In this document: piece by piece, positions 44,962 through 54,610 of the stretch
Layout: each line of letters starts with the position of its first letter
Position numbering within the stretch: position 1 is the stretch's first letter
Assembly: GCA_031291615.1 (NCBI GenBank)
Contig: JARLIS010000031.1
Span: 62,001-126,000 of the forward strand
Direction: 5' to 3'
Source of the DNA: Parvibaculum sp.
GTDB lineage: Bacteria > Pseudomonadota > Alphaproteobacteria > Parvibaculales > Parvibaculaceae
DNA: 64,000 nucleotides
Position numbers and translations under genes: made by a program
The notes under the pieces: model-generated
Databases searched by the model: none
The model's input: only the letters and a program-made list of their open reading frames with translations
Told to the model about the DNA's origin: nothing

Positions 44962-45714
44962 GGCCGCTGTCGGTTACTGCATCAGACATTAATTTCTCTT
45001 CGTCGCGCCTATCCATGGCGGGCTTTCTTTGCACAGTCATCGAGGACGTATTCGACGCTGAATGGATTGGGAGCGGGAATGTCACATTCGGAATTCACAG
45101 GCAACATCTCGATGTGGTTGCGGTCAATAAGAATAATTTCTAATTTGTCTATTTAGACAGGCTTGTTTCCGATTCCTTAAAGTTGTGTGTTCGGTCGGTT
45201 GACGCCTGCCCTTGCAGCGGTTGATGTTCGAGAACCATGACTAGGCTGGCATGCGTTCGACTGGGTAAAGAGTGAGTTGCTGACTGTGCCATGCGTGGTG
45301 GTCGAAATAGAAGGATGTGCTCACGAGGGCTGTCGAAGTGAGCTCCGGCGATTGTTTCCCACCGAGTGATGCAATCGGATTGTTGGTGCAAGGGTTAGGC
45401 TGGTGCCGGCCCCGGATGCGTTGTTGTTAGGCAGGTGGCGGCCTTCAAACAACGCACACCAACGGATCGTGTCGTGACGCCAACGCCGCGCCTCAATCAC
45501 GATCTGTACCTCTTCGAGCCCGTGGAAGATATCAACATTGAAGCTCTGATAAGCTGTTCCGACCGGCCCCATTCAGACCGGTTTGGCGCTAACGGCGGTG
45601 ATCGAGCCGCCGAGTGCCAGAAAATTGGCCCAAGACATTGCCGGAACGCAGGACGCCGGCAAATATCGCAACATGAATGACTTACGGAGAGTTGGCTCTG
45701 ATGCCCGAGCAGGC
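44962..45714. other. Gene-free stretch with insertion-sequence debris
   Basis: About 750 bases between flippase and methyltransferase. It holds the IS3-type remnant at 45390-45570 and nothing else I can support; several short open frames have no protein character. The low complexity of decayed code here, and the AT-rich patch near 45120-45180, fit old mobile-element scar tissue. Confidence 0.5.
45390..45570 (-). pseudogene. Decayed IS3-family transposase remnant
   Basis: Read on the complement, DIFHGLEEVQIVIEARRWRH followed by DTIRW aligns with EIFYTLKEAQIMIEAWRRHYNTIR near the end of the intact transposase at 54833. At the DNA level, runs such as CAGATCGTGATTGAGG and ACACGATCCG align directly. 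Flanking codons and a large part of the catalytic domain are missing or shifted, so it is a fossil. It marks an earlier IS3-type insertion in the same locus. Confidence 0.6.
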
Positions 45715-46359
45715 TCAGTTGCCGGATCGAATGTAGTATTGCAAAGCAAGGAACCGCTCGAACAGACCGACGGTAAGCTTGTTTGCCCACCAGCGTTTGG
45801 AGTGTCGGGGAAGACCACCTAAACTGATTGCTTGGAGGTGCAGGCCCGAGCACGTCATCAACTCGATGGCAGTTTTCTTCACAAAGAAGCGCAGATGTGT
45901 CCGATCCAGAATGCCGGCATCAACAAGTTTCCATTCTCCACGCAGAAGCAAGGGTAGAGATGCCGATATGTGGTTCACATTCGGGATGCTCGCGAGGACG
46001 ACGCCGCCCGGCGCTAAGCGCTCATGAAGACGTTCGACGACACGCCAAGGGTCGACGAGATGTTCCAAAACGTCAAGGCAGAGTATCAGGTCGAAATCCC
46101 GCCAGTGGTCCGGTAGGCCACTTTTCTCAATATCCGCCACCAACACCTCGTCAACCCGCCCGCGGGCGCGTGCGCCCGCCACTTCGGATAACTCTACGCC
46201 GGCAGTAAATTCGACCTTTCGTACATCTTTAAGCGCCACGATGGTTGCGCCGGTTCCGACGCCGATTTCCAACACCCTTGAGCATTTGCTCGGGAGCATG
46301 TTGAAAATGTCGATGCGCGCGTTATCGTGATATGTGATGTCGTGTGCCATTTTGCTCAT
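45715..46359 (-). CDS. Class I SAM-dependent methyltransferase
   Basis: A 214-residue protein: VLEIGVGTGATIVALKD near residue 28 is the SAM-binding motif I, VELSEV near 52 motif II, DFDLILCLDVLEHLVDPW near 87 motif IV with the Asp, and LAPGGVVLASIPNVNH near 117 motif V. This set is typical of Methyltransf_11/23 enzymes, including sugar and lipid O-methylases. The start at 46359 overlaps the stop of the upstream polymerase-like gene (ATGA), so translation is coupled; a longer frame extends into that gene. In an exopolysaccharide context it may methylate a sugar hydroxyl, but the substrate is not readable. Confidence 0.82.
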   Translation of the reverse strand: MSKMAHDITYHDNARIDIFNMLPSKCSRVLEIGVGTGATIVALKDVRKVEFTAGVELSEVAGARARGRVDEVLVADIEKSGLPDHWRDFDLILCLDVLEHLVDPWRVVERLHERLAPGGVVLASIPNVNHISASLPLLLRGEWKLVDAGILDRTHLRFFVKKTAIELMTCSGLHLQAISLGGLPRHSKRWWANKLTVGLFERFLALQYYIRSGN

Positions 46360-47699
46360 CGGTTCGATAGCGCTCTCGCGCCGCTCATTCGCGGCCTCGC
46401 TCTCGCGTCCCGCCTCACTAAGGACCCCCAGAGCCCAATTAGAAAGAAGAAGTAGACGAGGCCGTGCGCCCAAAAATGGACGGTGAAGCCCGCGGTGATC
46501 AGCGAAGTCAATGAAACAATCCACCAAAAGCCGGGATCCACATTCAGCAATCCCGTTGTCTGGGCAGTACTTCGTTCAACTTCGCGGATGGCCATGATAA
46601 TGCCGCCCACAAGCGGTCCGGCACCCGCCAACCCATAACGTAGTAGAATGACAAGCCAGAAGGCGTCTATGCTTGGGGGCATCCATATGGGCCGCGCCCA
46701 ATCGTTGAAGCCGATGCCGACAAGGGGAGAGGCAAGGAAGTCTTGCCAGCCGTATTGCCAGATCAACGTGCGATAATAGCCAGTCCAGGAATTGAGCGCG
46801 GTGTAGTCGAACAGAACTTGAATGGCCGAACGGTTCGACAACAGATCGACGAAGATGTAGGCCATCAAACACCCAACCATGAAATATGTCCATCTGTTCC
46901 TGAGTTGCTGCGTGGAGATGATCCATGCGAGCAGCATGATCTGGATGAAGACGACGCCGAAGGCCGCCGACGACGCCGATGTGAAAACCGCCAGTAGAAC
47001 CAGCAACACGATGGTGGCGCGCATCGGCAGATTTCCGCCACCGACCGCGCCCATGCTTGCAAAGCAAAATGCGTCCGCCGCAAAAAGACCCCACAGAATG
47101 GCATGAGGGAAGGGGCCCGCCGCGCGATGAATGCCGAGGCGCATACCTTCGACGTCGACGTTGTTGCGCTGGGTGAAAACGGAGAAACCGGTGGTGGCCT
47201 CGATCAGCGTGCCTGCACCGACGCAAATGACAAAAAGCACGAGTAATCGGCAGACGGCCACGAACTGAGTCTGGTCCCTGATGTAGACACGGGCAATGAG
47301 ATAGGGTCCGGCGGTCTCGACTAGAGTAGAACCTGCATTGAGGAGCGCGATTGTCGTCGAAACGTTGTCCCGTGTGATGACGATGATGTTTTCCGTTAGA
47401 CCGTGATGGAACACCATCACCGCACCTTGGATGAGAGAAAATGCGAAGATAAGGAAATCCGGTAGCCGAAATCTGATCGGTCTTTTCGTCAGTTCAAAAA
47501 TGGCGACGGGGATGAGCGCGAGCAGAACAATCCTGTAGACCGGTAGGAAGATGCCACCTGCCGTAATGGCAATGCTTGCGGGCCAAACCAAAGACAGAAT
47601 GAAAAGCAGCACGGGAATAGGCACACGCGTTCTCCACCTCGTTGCGAGCGGTGAGGAGAAGTGAGGCGCCGCAACGGCGTTCAGGCTCGGCTCGACCAT
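46356..47699 (-). CDS. O-antigen polymerase-like membrane protein
   Basis: A 447-residue protein from the ATG at 47699 (a GTG at 47762 would add 21 residues). About 11 hydrophobic segments are separated by one long loop. A Wzy-like pattern is present: FTSASSAAFGVV near 245, SWTGYYRTLIWQYGWQDFL near 315, then SPLVGIGFNDWARP near 335, which resembles the S-P-x-x-G-x-G-x motif of the O-antigen polymerase family. It could polymerise repeat units of the locus, while the family member at 39913 may be a ligase, or the reverse. It is coupled to the methyltransferase by ATGA and sits in the AT-richer insert. Confidence 0.72.
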   Translation of the reverse strand: MVEPSLNAVAAPHFSSPLATRWRTRVPIPVLLFILSLVWPASIAITAGGIFLPVYRIVLLALIPVAIFELTKRPIRFRLPDFLIFAFSLIQGAVMVFHHGLTENIIVITRDNVSTTIALLNAGSTLVETAGPYLIARVYIRDQTQFVAVCRLLVLFVICVGAGTLIEATTGFSVFTQRNNVDVEGMRLGIHRAAGPFPHAILWGLFAADAFCFASMGAVGGGNLPMRATIVLLVLLAVFTSASSAAFGVVFIQIMLLAWIISTQQLRNRWTYFMVGCLMAYIFVDLLSNRSAIQVLFDYTALNSWTGYYRTLIWQYGWQDFLASPLVGIGFNDWARPIWMPPSIDAFWLVILLRYGLAGAGPLVGGIIMAIREVERSTAQTTGLLNVDPGFWWIVSLTSLITAGFTVHFWAHGLVYFFFLIGLWGSLVRRDARARPRMSGARALSNR

Positions 47700-47858
47700 T
47701 GTTCCGACTTTGTGTTTGGCACCGATTTCCTGTGGAAGCGGCTCGCCCGTTATTGGTAGCACTTTTATAAAATACAGTAACTCTTGCGGGAACAGGGCGT
47801 GAGGCCCGCGGATTGCAATACTGCAATGTCTTTAGGCTGACATGCAAAGCGATGCATG

Positions 47859-48854
47859 TCATGCAAGATGATGGATGACCCGTTTGACGAACACTCTTGG
47901 ATCATAGCGTTCCACGTCGATCACGCGGTCTTCGGGGAGGTCGCCGAGGCAGCGTGCCAGCCATGAGAATGTCGAGCCGCGCGGATAGATGAATTGGTTC
48001 GTGCGGGCGAGTAGATAGATGTCGACCAACGCGTCAGCGGCCGCTTCCACCATATTCTTGTTCTTATCATTGTAGTGGATGGCCTCGCCGGGCGGCGGCA
48101 GCCATTTCGGCGCGACGACGACATTGGCATAGCGTCGTCTGAATTCATCCTCGACGGCGCTGTTGTCGGTAGCCAGGAAGATGGTTGCGTGGCGGTGATC
48201 CACCAATGCGTTCTCGACATGACTATATATTTTCTCAAGCGGGCTCAACCGATCCGAATGCCGCACATGGACACCGATGGTCCATCGGCTGAAATTATAG
48301 GCGGCAAAATTAGCGACCCTTTCCTCTATTGCCGGGAGCGGCCGCAAGAAGCGTGGCATCAGATCGGTGATGATCGCCTGCGAGGTAGCGTGCCGCAGAT
48401 GGGCGAGTGAGCCCGAGAAATGTCGGCGTATCTTCTGAAATTTCGGTAAGTAAGACCAGTAGATGAGCAATTGTTCTCGCTGGTCGATGCGCGTGAGGTC
48501 GCAGCAATATTTTCGATAAATGAATGGGTCACGGAACCTGTGCCGGTCATAAGTGGCGATCATCGAGGACACCGTCCAGTCGAGATGTCCGTTCCATATT
48601 TTTGGCGAGACGTCATTCGTTTCCGGAAAGGCGAGCGACGTGTCCACCAGTGGCGAGCGGAACAACAGCGGAAAGGCGTTCACGCTCGGTGGCGCATAGA
48701 CGCCGTCGCGCCAGTCGACTATGGCCTGGCGATTTGTTATGGCCGCATAGGTGATGCCGGTCAGTGTGCTGAGCACACGATTGCCGAGGCCTGCTTTACC
48801 TTTTATCAGCAATCGCCGTGTGTCTCGCCGCGCAGTTTCAGGAAGTTCGGTCAC
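47859..48854 (-). CDS. NodZ/FUT8-like fucosyltransferase
   Basis: A 331-residue GT-B-like protein. The most telling motif is WTIGVHVRHSDRLSP near residue 195, the H-x-R-x-x-D peptide that binds GDP-fucose in alpha-1,6-fucosyltransferases (FUT8, NodZ). FLATDNSAVEDEFRRRY near 233 and DIYLLARTNQFIYPRGSTFS near 285 are the other two conserved regions of this superfamily. The donor would be GDP-fucose, which gmd and fcl at 57444-59457 make. NodZ decorates Nod factors; here a polymer repeat unit is more likely as no nod genes are seen. Start is a GTG at 48854 with GAGGAGA upstream; a second start is possible. It is unusual in this set for its length. Confidence 0.78.
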   Translation of the reverse strand: MTELPETARRDTRRLLIKGKAGLGNRVLSTLTGITYAAITNRQAIVDWRDGVYAPPSVNAFPLLFRSPLVDTSLAFPETNDVSPKIWNGHLDWTVSSMIATYDRHRFRDPFIYRKYCCDLTRIDQREQLLIYWSYLPKFQKIRRHFSGSLAHLRHATSQAIITDLMPRFLRPLPAIEERVANFAAYNFSRWTIGVHVRHSDRLSPLEKIYSHVENALVDHRHATIFLATDNSAVEDEFRRRYANVVVAPKWLPPPGEAIHYNDKNKNMVEAAADALVDIYLLARTNQFIYPRGSTFSWLARCLGDLPEDRVIDVERYDPRVFVKRVIHHLA

Positions 48855-49218
48855 TCCGCCACGATTCTCCTCAGAGGCTTTAAATATCTACCCTAGTCTT
48901 GCTTGTCGTAAGATAAACCAAGCATCGCACGTCAACATATTCCGCTTGCATAGGGGTTTCCTTGCGCGTCGAGCCCTACCTTGCGGCATTATTCCAAGTC
49001 GCTCACGCAATAATCGAAAGGGTGGCGCCTTTCTCTGCGTGCGCCGCCTGCGCTCAACTATGGCCTGGCAATGAACGCTTGAGCAAGTCTTTCGGGCTCC
49101 GGTTGACGAACTCTAACTCAAATCAGGAGGAACTTCAGGGGGCTCAGATCACCATTTATACTTCTCTATGGAATTGCACGCGTTCAACGAAGAAGTGCTG
49201 CGACGGGGAGATCGCGTG
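48855..49218. other. AT-rich intergenic region, nothing recognised
   Basis: About 360 bases with no gene, terminator or repeat that I can support. A possible 91-codon frame on the plus strand has poor codon use. It separates the fucosyltransferase-like gene from the AT-rich FkbM gene and probably holds promoters for the former. Confidence 0.4.
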
Positions 49219-50028
49219 TTATATGCGTGTTGTATAAATGTCATCTGATATCCAAATTCTATGGCTGAAATCATAGCCTAAGTTCATCATGTATTTTCGC
49301 AGTTCTTCCTGTTTCTTATTTAATCCAAAATTCTCTATCACTATTACTCTCGGACGAGATACCTCCCAGTCATTCGACTCCAGAACCTTCAGTTCATGGC
49401 CTTCTACGTCGACGAATAGAATGTCTGGTCGCTTTCCTAATCTGCTGATCAGCTTTGCGAGTGAGATAGTTTCTATTTCGTATTTCGATACGATCAACGA
49501 CTTGCCGCCTAGATCGAGCGTATTTTCGGGGCCTGAGAGTTGATCTTCCCACCCGGCGGGACCACTAACCCGGCAGAAAACCACAGGATTGTGTTCGGAA
49601 CTAACAACCGCGTTTATAAAGTTGCTCTTGGGTCGGCATTCGATCCACTCTTTGGAATAGTCGATTCCGTCAACCGAAATGCCGGAATATCCGGCCTCCG
49701 TCTCAAAGTACCAAGAGTTGGAATTTGCACTCGGAAGATTGGCGCCAACTTCGACGAAGCTACCGCCAAATTTTGGGACCAAACCTTCAGACAGAAGAAT
49801 TTTATCTTGTCCATATTGCGAGTGGAACCCAGCATTTCGATCATTACCGTCTAACTTTAGACGTGGATGTATTTTTACTCGAGGGTGTCGCCATCGAATA
49901 TTGACCCACTCCCAGGTAAATATAAGAAGGTGATATATATTTCCCGCGAGAGCGTAGGTTTTCGGAGATCGAGATAGAAGACGCCTCGTCAGCCTAACTA
50001 ATTCGCGTGACCGTGACATCGGTTCCAT
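49219..50028 (-). CDS. FkbM-family methyltransferase, AT-rich
   Basis: A 269-residue protein. The FkbM landmarks are YGQDKILLSEGL near 70, GGSFVEVGANLPSANSNSWY near 88 (the SAM-binding glycine loop), and DILFVDVEGHELKVLESNDW near 205, with the conserved D-V-E-G-H. The family methylates hydroxyls of sugars or polyketides in small-molecule and polysaccharide gene clusters. The DNA is clearly richer in AT than the neighbours and its codons use more A and T at third positions, which suggests recent transfer. No partner gene is adjacent (260 and 364 bases of spacer), so its target is unknown. Confidence 0.82.
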   Translation of the reverse strand: MEPMSRSRELVRLTRRLLSRSPKTYALAGNIYHLLIFTWEWVNIRWRHPRVKIHPRLKLDGNDRNAGFHSQYGQDKILLSEGLVPKFGGSFVEVGANLPSANSNSWYFETEAGYSGISVDGIDYSKEWIECRPKSNFINAVVSSEHNPVVFCRVSGPAGWEDQLSGPENTLDLGGKSLIVSKYEIETISLAKLISRLGKRPDILFVDVEGHELKVLESNDWEVSRPRVIVIENFGLNKKQEELRKYMMNLGYDFSHRIWISDDIYTTRI

Positions 50029-50287
50029 CCACGAGGTTCTGCGCTATGACTTGCCATCGACGCCTTCCCTATGGGGATTGGAGTCTCAATAAGAGTACGC
50101 CTTCTCGGGTGAGCTGAGCAACAGGTCAACGCGGAGCCACGAGGGCGCTATGCGTGCTTGCCTGTTGCGAGAGTTTTGCGGCAGAGTCCATATTAGTCAG
50201 AAAACGGATCATCTGGTCTCCCGTGCGGGGCTTGCCCTCAAGATGATCTTCTTCATCCCCCAAAGCGGCTACCCCCGTGGCCACCCT

Positions 50288-51154
50288 TCATCGGGCGACA
50301 ACCCTGCGAAGATACTCGCTGTAGCCGCTCTTGCCTTGAGTCTTGGCAATTGCCATGACCTGTTCGGCGTTGATGAAGCCCATACGCCACGCGATTTCCT
50401 CAGGGCAGCCGATTTTCAGATTTTGGCGATCCTCTATGGTCTGAACGAACTGGGCTGCTTGGAGCAGAGACTCATACGTGCCGGTATCGAGCCAGGCATA
50501 GCCACGTCCGAGTACCTCGACAGCGAGGTCATCTTGTTTCAGATACATGTTATTCAACGTCGTGATCTCGAGTTCACCTCGAGCCGAGGGGCGGACATTA
50601 GTCACCATGTCGCTCACCTGAGCGTCGTAGAAATAGAGGCCGGTGACGGCGTAGTTCGACTTCGGTCTATCCGGCTTTTCCTCAATCGAGATTGCTTTGC
50701 CTGCCGCATCGAATTCGACAACGCCATAACGCGAGGGGTCCTTCACCCAATAGCCGAAGATGGTGGCGCCCTTTTCGACGCGGGCGGTGGCTTGCAGACG
50801 CTGAGAGAGTCCCGCGCCGTAAAAGATGTTGTCTCCGAGGATGAGGGCGCAAGCGCCACCGCCGACGAAGGTTCGACCGATGATGAAAGCTTGCGCAAGG
50901 CCTTCTGGCTTTGGCTGAACGGCATAAGAAATCGAAATGCCCCACTGTCCGCCATCGCCGAGGAGATGTTCAAAAGCTGCGGCGTCATGCGGCGTTGTGA
51001 TGACAAGGACGTCCACGATACCCGCAAGCATTAGTGTCGTCAGTGGATAGTAGATCATCGGTTTGTCATAGATCGGCAGGAGCTGCTTAGAGACGGCCCG
51101 TGTTACTGGATAGAGGCGTGTGCCACTGCCGCCAGCAAGAATGATACCCTTCAT
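50288..51154 (-). CDS. rmlA: Glucose-1-phosphate thymidylyltransferase (RmlA)
   Basis: A 288-residue enzyme that makes dTDP-glucose from dTTP and glucose 1-phosphate. [20 protein letters not shown] at residue 4 is the RmlA nucleotide-binding signature, followed by [27 protein letters not shown] near 107 (metal-binding Asp), and [20 protein letters not shown] near 160. Length is exactly that of the family (about 290). It follows rmlB by 13 bases on the same strand; together they form half of the rhamnose pathway, the other half being rmlC and rmlD at 55914-57393 on the plus strand. Confidence 0.95.
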   Translation of the reverse strand: MKGIILAGGSGTRLYPVTRAVSKQLLPIYDKPMIYYPLTTLMLAGIVDVLVITTPHDAAAFEHLLGDGGQWGISISYAVQPKPEGLAQAFIIGRTFVGGGACALILGDNIFYGAGLSQRLQATARVEKGATIFGYWVKDPSRYGVVEFDAAGKAISIEEKPDRPKSNYAVTGLYFYDAQVSDMVTNVRPSARGELEITTLNNMYLKQDDLAVEVLGRGYAWLDTGTYESLLQAAQFVQTIEDRQNLKIGCPEEIAWRMGFINAEQVMAIAKTQGKSGYSEYLRRVVAR

Positions 51155-51167
51155 AGCCTATATTCTT

Positions 51168-52229
51168 TCATTCTGTTTCAGTGAGGCCTAGGCGCTCACC
51201 CCGATAGATGCCTGAATGAATCCGCTCCCACCAGCTGCGGTTGTCGAGATACCACTGCAATGTCTTGCGCAATCCGGACTCGAAATCCTCGACCGGCTTC
51301 CAGCCCAATTCGCGCTCGACCTTGGTGGCGTTGATCGCATAGCGCGCGTCATGCCCGGGACGGTCTTTCACGAACGTAATGAGCTGATCGTGAGGTCGGT
51401 GGGAAGAATTCGGGACGATGTCGTCGAGAATGCGACAGATCGACCGGACGACATCAATGTTGGTCCGCTCCTCATTGCCGCCGATATTGTAGGTCTCTCC
51501 GATTGCGCCTCTGGTCGCCACCAGAAGGAGTGCGCGGGCGTGATCATCCACATAGAGCCAGTCGCGGATATTTTCTCCCTTGCCGTAAACCGGGAGCTGC
51601 TTGCCGGCCAGCGCGTTGAGCGTAACCAGCGGAATGAGCTTCTCGGGAAACTGGTAGGGGCCATAGTTGTTCGAACAATTGCTCGTGACGACGGGCAGGC
51701 CGTAGGTGTGATGCCAGGCGCGCACCAGATGGTCGGACGAGGCCTTGCTCGCGGAGTAGGGCGAATTGGGCGCATAGGCCGTTGTTTCGTCGAACGATCC
51801 TTCAGATCCGAGGCTGCCGAAGACTTCGTCGGTCGAAATGTGATGCAAGCGAAAGCACTTGCGCGCTTCATGATCGAGGCCGAGCCAATAGCTGCGCACC
51901 GTCTCGAGCAGCGTATAGGTGCCGACAATATTGGTACGGATAAAATCGCCGGCGCCGTTGATCGAACGGTCGACATGCGACTCGGCGGCAAGGTGCATTA
52001 CGATGTCCGGGCGGAATTCCGCCATTGCTCGTTCAAGGGCCGGCTGGTCGCAAATATCGATGCGCGCGAAACGATACCGGGGGCTATTTGCTACGCTCGA
52101 TAAAGAGTCGAGGTTTCCAGCATAGGTCAGGCAGTCGAGATTGAGAACGTCATGTTGCGTCTCTCTTATGAGCAAACGAATGATCGCTGAGCCAATAAAT
52201 CCGGCTCCACCTGTGACCATGATTCTCAT
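51168..52229 (-). CDS. rmlB: dTDP-glucose 4,6-dehydratase (RmlB)
   Basis: A 353-residue extended [20 protein letters not shown] near residue 5 is the NAD loop, [12 protein letters not shown] near 130 carries the catalytic Thr-Asp-Glu, YSASKASSD near 158 gives Y-x-x-x-K, and [18 protein letters not shown] near 185 is the sugar-binding motif. It makes dTDP-4-keto-6-deoxyglucose for rhamnose synthesis. Length and motifs are fully typical. It leads the rmlBA operon on the minus strand, with a 200-base spacer before the PssE-like gene. Confidence 0.95.
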   Translation of the reverse strand: MRIMVTGGAGFIGSAIIRLLIRETQHDVLNLDCLTYAGNLDSLSSVANSPRYRFARIDICDQPALERAMAEFRPDIVMHLAAESHVDRSINGAGDFIRTNIVGTYTLLETVRSYWLGLDHEARKCFRLHHISTDEVFGSLGSEGSFDETTAYAPNSPYSASKASSDHLVRAWHHTYGLPVVTSNCSNNYGPYQFPEKLIPLVTLNALAGKQLPVYGKGENIRDWLYVDDHARALLLVATRGAIGETYNIGGNEERTNIDVVRSICRILDDIVPNSSHRPHDQLITFVKDRPGHDARYAINATKVERELGWKPVEDFESGLRKTLQWYLDNRSWWERIHSGIYRGERLGLTETE

Positions 52230-52426
52230 TCGTTTACCCTCTAGCTCTTTTGGCGCTGCCCGCCTGAGGTATGAAGCACCCGGCTGACTCTCCGATTCCC
52301 TTCAAACGGATCTACAACCAGCATCGCGGCTGATCAAATAATTAAGAATCCATATTAGTTGTCTGTACTTATCGGATAAATTTCCAAAGCCCCGGCGTGC
52401 ATGACGATATCAGCGATGGCCAACGA

Positions 52427-52906
52427 TTATGAATCCGCAATGAAGTCTCTGAGCGCTTGGAGCAATTCTTGAGACGCAATGGTCGGTATCGGGGCGCCGC
52501 CTGTCAGTTCCAAAAGTCTGCTCAGAATGGAGCGAAGCGCGTCCGCATCGTGAACCACATAGACGCCGGGGCGACTACGGAACCGCTCGGCCGTCGCCAA
52601 CTGATGATCGTTGCGATGCTCTCCGAGGGCGACCTGCCGGGGCATGACGATGATCGGCTTGGCCATGCTCAGAGCACCGATGATTGACCCCATGCCTGCA
52701 TGCGCGATGATGATGTCGGCCTCGGACAAATGTCTGTCGAATGTCGCTGGTTTCATAAAGGGTGAGTTGATCAACGTTTTTGGTACGTATTTAGAAGGGC
52801 CGGTCTGGGCGACAATATCGTTACGACCGCATTCGGTTGCCCAAGTATCGACCGTGCGAACTAGGCGATCAAAGGGCAATTGCGTGCCGACGGTGACAAA
52901 GATCAA
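52427..52906 (-). CDS. PssE/Alg13-like glycosyltransferase subunit
   Basis: A 159-residue GT28 C-terminal-type protein. It begins with a TTG at 52906 that overlaps the upstream stop as TTGA and gives the family start IFVTVGTQLPFDRL; the frame runs further 5' without sense. The nucleotide-sugar site is in EADIIIAHAGMGSIIGAL near 75, the Alg13-type motif. In this family the catalytic C-terminal half is a separate protein that works with a membrane-bound Alg14-like partner, and that partner is directly upstream. In Rhizobium PssD/PssE add glucuronic acid to the lipid-linked unit; specificity here is not established. Confidence 0.85.
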   Translation of the reverse strand: MIFVTVGTQLPFDRLVRTVDTWATECGRNDIVAQTGPSKYVPKTLINSPFMKPATFDRHLSEADIIIAHAGMGSIIGALSMAKPIIVMPRQVALGEHRNDHQLATAERFRSRPGVYVVHDADALRSILSRLLELTGGAPIPTIASQELLQALRDFIADS

Positions 52907-53367
52907 AGTACCGCTCCACGAAAGTGAGGCCCCTCGTCCCGCGCCAGGTCCGGCCATTGGGTTAGCCAAAGATCTGCGCGCCTTGCGACGATGCGGCCCG
53001 ATAGCGACATTTCGTCGGCGTTGGCGATGCTGTCGAGCCACACCGTGCGGGCTCCGAGAAACTTGCCAATGAAAATGGAGGCGACGCCAGGGGCAGCGCC
53101 CGTGGTAATGACGATGTCGGGTCGTAGGTGCAGGAGAAGCCAGAATAACTGCGCCAGCATTATCGCCAAACCGATAGGATCTGAGCGTGAGGCATCGCGG
53201 ATGGTGTGAACCGGTATGCCAATCAACTTGTATTCTAAGCCCTTCACGGTTGTAGCAAGGTGCAGTCGATGATTTTCAAAGGCTGGCAGAAGACGGAGCA
53301 ATTGAGTCCAATGCCCGCCGCCGGATGCGATAGCGAAAATCTTCTTATTGCCTTTAGGCATAAACAT
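52903..53367 (-). CDS. PssD/Alg14-like glycosyltransferase subunit
   Basis: A 154-residue protein: FAIASGGGHWTQLLRLLPAF near residue 10 is the Alg14/PssD signature, and RPDIVITTGAAPGVASIFIG near 82 the second conserved part. A hydrophobic stretch (IGLAIMLAQLFWLLLHL) near 65 would anchor it to the membrane and recruit the PssE-like partner. Two in-frame ATGs (53367, 53361) are possible. The two-gene pair is coupled by overlapping stop and start. The usual role is to transfer a sugar to lipid-linked acceptor at the cytoplasmic face. Confidence 0.85.
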   Translation of the reverse strand: MFMPKGNKKIFAIASGGGHWTQLLRLLPAFENHRLHLATTVKGLEYKLIGIPVHTIRDASRSDPIGLAIMLAQLFWLLLHLRPDIVITTGAAPGVASIFIGKFLGARTVWLDSIANADEMSLSGRIVARRADLWLTQWPDLARDEGPHFRGAVL

Positions 53368-53533
53368 CGTACCCGCAACTGGCCGCAGACTCGGTCCGGG
53401 AGAAATAATAAGACAAAAATGCGATATACAGTGTTGAGACCTACGATACTTGTCCCATGACGCCTCCTTTCATTCCTGCAAAAGGATCACACCATCAAAT
53501 CGTGGGATCAAACACATAGTACGCGATACGCGG

Positions 53534-54346
53534 CTATATAGTTTGAGAGGGGCCGTATTTGCTGAAAACCCTTAACAATCTGATTGCAAACCATCGAAGA
53601 AATCGTATGTGGAAAGCAGGTCCGAGGAATACTAAGTCACAAGTTGTTTGGATGATTCCGAATCTCAACAACTTTGCGTATTTTCTCTCCAATGCGTCGC
53701 GGCACTCGTAATATGATGGCGATTTCGTTCCGCTGCCGTGATGATGTAGGTGGAAATCGATCACATAAGCATTGCATCCCTTGATCTTCGACTGGAGGCA
53801 GAGGTCGAGTCCGTAGAAATGAAAACCTGAAAGATCGGCAGAGGGAGCTACCAACGCCGATTTTTTCAGTATCAGCGTATTTTCGTCCAAACTATCGACT
53901 TTGCAGGGGAATTCTCCAATCCTTGCGTTTTCAAAAAACCGATCCGTGATCCGCATAACCCAATCTCCCGGACCGCAAAGGCCGGCATTGCCGGCTATGG
54001 CCCATAACGGGTCAATGCGATCAAGCTCGGCCAGTTTCTCCACCAGCACGTTGAAACCATCATCTATGAGCTCGACGTCTTGATGGCACACAATGATGTA
54101 TTTTGCAGAGGACCGTTTGAGAAATTCCGCAATGCCTGAATAACCATCAAAAAAATTCTTGTGCGTGTTATCTATGTAAAGGAATTCGGAATTTTTAGTA
54201 TTGAAACCACGCGCTTCGAAGCTTTCGATCGCACAACGATACTGCACAAAATCTGTTATTAGCGTGCAGATTGAAAACGTTCTGTCGCTCTCGATGTGAT
54301 CTGGTGAGATCTCACGTAAATTCGACATCGTTACCCGATTTCTCAT
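53534..54346 (-). CDS. Glycosyltransferase-like protein (GT-A), AT-rich
   Basis: A 270-residue protein. FSICTLITDFVQYRCAIESF near residue 24 and FLYIDNTHKNFFDGYSGIAE near 55 resemble the first half of a GT2 fold, and AKYIIVCHQDVELIDDGF near 80 carries a D-x-E at the metal-binding place of the usual D-x-D. GFHFYGLDLCLQSKIKG near 175 would be the catalytic region, and HLHHHGSGTKS near 205 is His-rich. The fit is to the GT-A superfamily, subgroup unknown. The DNA is AT-rich with unusual codon choice. It lies next to IS debris on one side and the PssDE-like pair on the other. Confidence 0.65.
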   Translation of the reverse strand: MRNRVTMSNLREISPDHIESDRTFSICTLITDFVQYRCAIESFEARGFNTKNSEFLYIDNTHKNFFDGYSGIAEFLKRSSAKYIIVCHQDVELIDDGFNVLVEKLAELDRIDPLWAIAGNAGLCGPGDWVMRITDRFFENARIGEFPCKVDSLDENTLILKKSALVAPSADLSGFHFYGLDLCLQSKIKGCNAYVIDFHLHHHGSGTKSPSYYECRDALERKYAKLLRFGIIQTTCDLVFLGPAFHIRFLRWFAIRLLRVFSKYGPSQTI

Positions 54347-54370
54347 ATGACAGGCATGAAATTGGTCTGT

Positions 54371-54390
54371 CGGTGTCGGTGTCGGTGTCG
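54371..54390 (+). repeat. Short hexamer tandem repeat (CGGTGT)3
   Basis: CGGTGT occurs three times in tandem, followed by CG, between the GT-like gene and the IS481 remnant. It is a minor slippage-prone repeat with no obvious function. Confidence 0.7.
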
Positions 54391-54429
54391 CAGACGTGGC
54401 GGCTGTGCCGGAAATTCAACTCTGGTGTG

Positions 54430-54610
54430 GTACTCGGCGTTCCGTGCTGGCATTTGGTGGATCGAGTTGAGGATGAATCGTTTTGGTTCTGAGGTCCAGA
54501 CCTTGCAAATGTGTTCTTAGGGCGTCAGGCCCCCGAGAGTTTTGAGCCTACGGGCGAAGTTGTAGGCTGCCAGGAAGTCCGTGAGGTGCCTGCGCAGCTG
54601 TATGTGGTCG
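54430..54610 (-). pseudogene. IS481-family transposase C-terminal remnant
   Basis: Read on the complement, QLRRHLTDFLAAYNFARRLK and TLGGLTP, then a TAA codon (54517-54519), then EHICKVWTSEPKRFILN and SIHQMP. This is the typical C-terminal end of IS481-family transposases, normally G-L-T-P-Y-E-x-I-C-K-x-W. The Tyr codon has become a stop and codons past the usual end have decayed. The 5' side is cut exactly where the IS3-type element begins (54611), so that insertion probably truncated it. Confidence 0.75.

Noticed and set aside
45573..45853. Short open frames between the methyltransferase and the IS3-type remnant
   Set aside because: No recognisable motif, no start signal, and they lie in decayed mobile-element sequence.
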